NCBI GenBank assembly: GCA_014843695.1
Contig: CM026397.1
Location: 38,821,227-38,885,226, forward strand
Reading direction: 5' to 3'
From: Archivesica marissinica
Lineage: Eukaryota > Mollusca > Bivalvia > Venerida > Vesicomyidae
Length of the DNA stretch: 64,000 nt
Positions 12,067 through 64,000 of the stretch are shown in pieces. Each line of letters opens with the position of its first letter. Position 1 is the first letter of the stretch. Made by a program: the position numbers and the translations under genes. The notes under the pieces were generated by a model. It was not told the origin of the DNA and made no database searches. It worked only from the letters and a program-made list of their open reading frames with translations.

Positions 12067-14120
12067 TCTCAGTTCGTGTACATGTCTTTGACTCTAGCAA
12101 GTCGAGTTCGAGATGTAAATATCTTTGGCGCTAGTGAGTTGAATTCGAGTTGTACCTTTCTTTAACTCTAGTGAGTCGAGTTCGAGATGTACATGTCTTT
12201 AACTCTAGTGAGTTGAGTTCGAGATGTACATGTCTTTAACTCTAGTGAGTTGAGTTCGAGATGTACATGTCTTTAACTCTAGTGAGTTGAGTTCGAGATG
12301 TACATGTCTTTAACTCTAGTGAGTTGAGTTCGAGATGTACATGTCTTTAACTCTAGTGAGTTGAGTTCGAGATGTACATGTCTTTAACTCTAGTGAGTTG
12401 AGTTCGAGATGTACATGTCTTTAACTCTAGTGAGTTGAGTTCGAGATGTACATGTCTTTAACTCTAGTGAGTTGAGTTCGAGATGTACATGTCTTTAACT
12501 CTAGTGAGTTGAGTTCGAGATGTACATGTCTTTAACTCTAGTGAGTTGAGTTCGAGATGTACATGTCTTTAACTCTAGTGAGTTGAGTTCGAGATGTACA
12601 TGTCTTTAACTCTAGTGAGTTGAGTTCGAGNNNNNNNNNNNNNNNNNNNNNNNNNNNNNNNNNNNNNNNNNNNNNNNNNNNNNNNNNNNNNNNNNNNNNN
12701 NNNNNNNNNNNNNNNNNNNNNNNNNNNNNNNNNNNNNNNNNNNNNNNNNNNNNNNNNNNNNNNNNNNNNNNNNNNNNNNNNNNNNNNNNNNNNNNNNNNN
12801 NNNNNNNNNNNNNNNNNNNNNNNNNNNNNNNNNNNNNNNNNNNNNNNNNNNNNNNNNNNNNNNNNNNNNNNNNNNNNNNNNNNNNNNNNNNNNNNNNNNN
12901 NNNNNNNNNNNNNNNNNNNNNNNNNNNNNNNNNNNNNNNNNNNNNNNNNNNNNNNNNNNNNNNNNNNNNNNNNNNNNNNNNNNNNNNNNNNNNNNNNNNN
13001 NNNNNNNNNNNNNNNNNNNNNNNNNNNNNNNNNNNNNNNNNNNNNNNNNNNNNNNNNNNNNNNNNNNNNNNNNNNNNNNNNNNNNNNNNNNNNNNNNNNN
13101 NNNNNNNNNNNNNNNNNNNNNNNNNNNNNNNNNNNNNNNNNNNNNNNNNNNNNNNNNNNNNNNNNNNNNNNNNNNNNNNNNNNNNNNNNNNNNNNNNNNN
13201 NNNNNNNNNNNNNNNNNNNNNNNNNNNNNNNNNNNNNNNNNNNNNNNNNNNNNNNNNNNNNNNNNNNNNNNNNNNNNNNNNNNNNNNNNNNNNNNNNNNN
13301 NNNNNNNNNNNNNNNNNNNNNNNNNNNNNNNNNNNNNNNNNNNNNNNNNNNNNNNNNNNNNNNNNNNNNNNNNNNNNNNNNNNNNNNNNNNNNNNNNNNN
13401 NNNNNNNNNNNNNNNNNNNNNNNNNNNNNNNNNNNNNNNNNNNNNNNNNNNNNNNNNNNNNNNNNNNNNNNNNNNNNNNNNNNNNNNNNNNNNNNNNNNN
13501 NNNNNNNNNNNNNNNNNNNNNNNNNNNNNNNNNNNNNNNNNNNNNNNNNNNNNNNNNNNNNNNNNNNNNNNNNNNNNNNNNNNNNNNNNNNNNNNNNNNN
13601 NNNNNNNNNNNNNNNNNNNNNNNNNNNNNNGAGTTCGAGATGTACATGTCTTTAACTCTAGTGAGTTGAGTTCGAGATGTACATGTCTTTAACTCTAGTG
13701 AGTTGAGTTCGAGATGTACATGTCTTTAACTCTAGTGAGTTGAGTTCGAGATGTACATGTCTTTAACTCTAGTGAGTTGAGTTCGAGTTGTACCTTTCAT
13801 TAACTCTAGTGAGTTGAGTTCGAGATGTACATGTCTATAACTCTAGTGAGTTGAGTTCGAGATGTACCTGTCTATAACTCTAGTGAGTTGAGTTCGAGAT
13901 GTACCTGTCTATAACTCTAGTGAGTGGAGTTCGAGATGTACATGTCTATAACGCTAGTGAGTTGAGTTCGAGATGTACATGTCTATAACTCTAGTGAGTT
14001 GAGTTCGAGATGTACCTGTCTATAACTCTAGTGAGTTGAGTTCGAGATGTACATGTCTATAACTCTAGTGAGTTGAGTTCGAGATGTACATGTCTATAAC
14101 GCTAGTGAGTTGAGTTCGAG
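12067..14120 (+). repeat. 37-bp minisatellite interrupted by an assembly gap
   Basis: The unit is agatgtacatgtctttaact followed by ctagtgagttgagttcg. It is almost perfect on both sides of the N block. Copies after about 13790 carry tctataactc variants. It ends about 30 bases before the exon 1 acceptor. Confidence 0.93.
12631..13630. other. Assembly gap, exactly 1000 N
   Basis: The gap lies wholly inside the 37-bp array. The round length suggests a placeholder, so the true array length is unknown. The two long open frames across it are artefacts. Confidence 0.99.
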
Positions 14121-14152
14121 GTGCTTTAAATCTACTTTTCCTATATTTGTAG

Positions 14153-63234
<49,082 letters not shown>

Positions 63235-63246
63235 ATACAATGTGTA

Positions 63247-63252
63247 AATAAA
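63247..63252 (+). promoter_or_regulatory. Candidate polyadenylation signal AATAAA
   Basis: A canonical AATAAA lies only 13 bases after the receptor's stop codon and would give an unusually short 3' UTR. No other canonical copy was seen in the rest of the window. Confidence 0.55.
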
Positions 63253-64000
63253 CGGGTATTCACCATTATTGTGGACGGAGATTGGCTTTATCATCATATA
63301 TAGCTTAACCTTTAGCACGATGTAGGTCGTAAAAGAATCGGGACGATTTGAATGAAATGTCAAGCCCTACTTTCTAGGAAAAATATTACACATTTGTTAT
63401 CTGCTCATTTCGCCTACAGCATGCTAAAGGTTAAGTCTACAGGTAGATGACATGATTGTGTGATATATAAAAAATATATTGAACATTTACACTTGAATTA
63501 GTGAAAAATATGGTAAAATTATATGACCAATAGAGCTAGCTGGTGTTGAAATTGTTGTACCCGGATATGTACAAAACCGGAAGAAAACAAAATGATCATA
63601 AACTGTGACCACCGGCGTTCGCTCATGTACATGCGTTTGTGTATTGCAGTGTGTGAATCAGCAGGGGGGACCAGGGGTATGGGGAGGGGTTGATGGTCTG
63701 AACGGATGAATAGAATGCAGACGGCAATAGATGATGTAGAATTACTGTGAGCTTTCTTTTATGTTTGGTGCTACGTGTGTTATTGACTGTAGCAACTGTA
63801 TCCACCTGTACTTGCTATATTTATATTGTTACATAACTATGTTATACTCTGCATATTATTTTACCATAATGAATCCATGACATTGATTAGTGCCAAATGT
63901 TTGTTCTATATTTTGCTTTACCTAGTACCCATGTATTATCTACAATGTATTTTGTATATTTCGTGTTAAGAGAAGCATAATTGTTACCAAAACATACAAA
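63253..64000. other. Downstream of the receptor gene
   Basis: A dispersed repeat (aaatgtcaagccctactttc to catgctaaagg, 63356-63430) also occurs at 54457-54545. No further gene recognised. Confidence 0.5.

Noticed and set aside
12538..13669. Long open frames of X residues
   Set aside because: They cross the 1000-N assembly gap and are artefacts.

Overview
This is a eukaryotic, AT-rich, intron-dominated window. It is most likely from a mollusc, probably a bivalve. That is an inference from the gene type, the dense tRNA-derived SINEs and the many minisatellites; no species is asserted. It has no bacterial-type genes, no CRISPR array and no rRNA. Nearly all long open frames here are minisatellites read through in several frames, not genes.

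The window holds one recognisable gene, on the + strand from 14153 to 63234. I assembled 20 coding exons by eye from splice sites, reading phase and protein motifs. Together they give 2828 nt of uninterrupted reading frame, 941 residues plus stop, with every junction phase matching. The product is an adhesion G protein-coupled receptor. In order it has a C-type-lectin-like domain, a Thr/Pro-rich mucin-like stalk, a hormone-receptor (HormR) domain, a GAIN domain with a GPS autoproteolysis site (HL/T), a latrophilin-type tethered agonist, seven membrane helices and a short Ser/Arg-rich tail. The GAIN/7TM half is latrophilin-like. The lectin N-terminus is not the usual latrophilin one. The signal peptide and any further 5' exons were not recognised and may lie upstream of the window.

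Layout: 1-14120 is gene-free. It holds at least four families of tRNA-derived SINEs (called A to D here), TTAA-ended foldback elements and minisatellites, and it ends in a 37-bp array containing a 1000-N assembly gap. From 14153 to 26237 lie the lectin, stalk and HormR exons; from 30339 to 41828 the GAIN/GPS exons; from 42538 to 61003 the 7TM exons; and at 63046-63234 the tail exon, with a polyadenylation signal 13 bases after the stop. The introns are filled with about 25 tandem arrays (unit 2 to 72 bp, up to 2.3 kb each), SINEs and small foldback elements.

The most unusual feature is that several intronic arrays are built from the gene's own exon/intron junctions. Exon ends together with their 5' splice sites are repeated after exons 3 (2x), 10 (about 5x), 11 (about 60x) and 15 (8x). 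Acceptor-side sequence is repeated before exons 15 and 18. After exon 15 the 51-bp unit is a multiple of three and stop-free, so alternative use of the repeated donors would insert 17-residue blocks in frame into the second intracellular loop/TM4 region. Other arrays come from fragments of SINEs or from the end of a foldback element, which suggests a general local tandem-amplification process in this genome.
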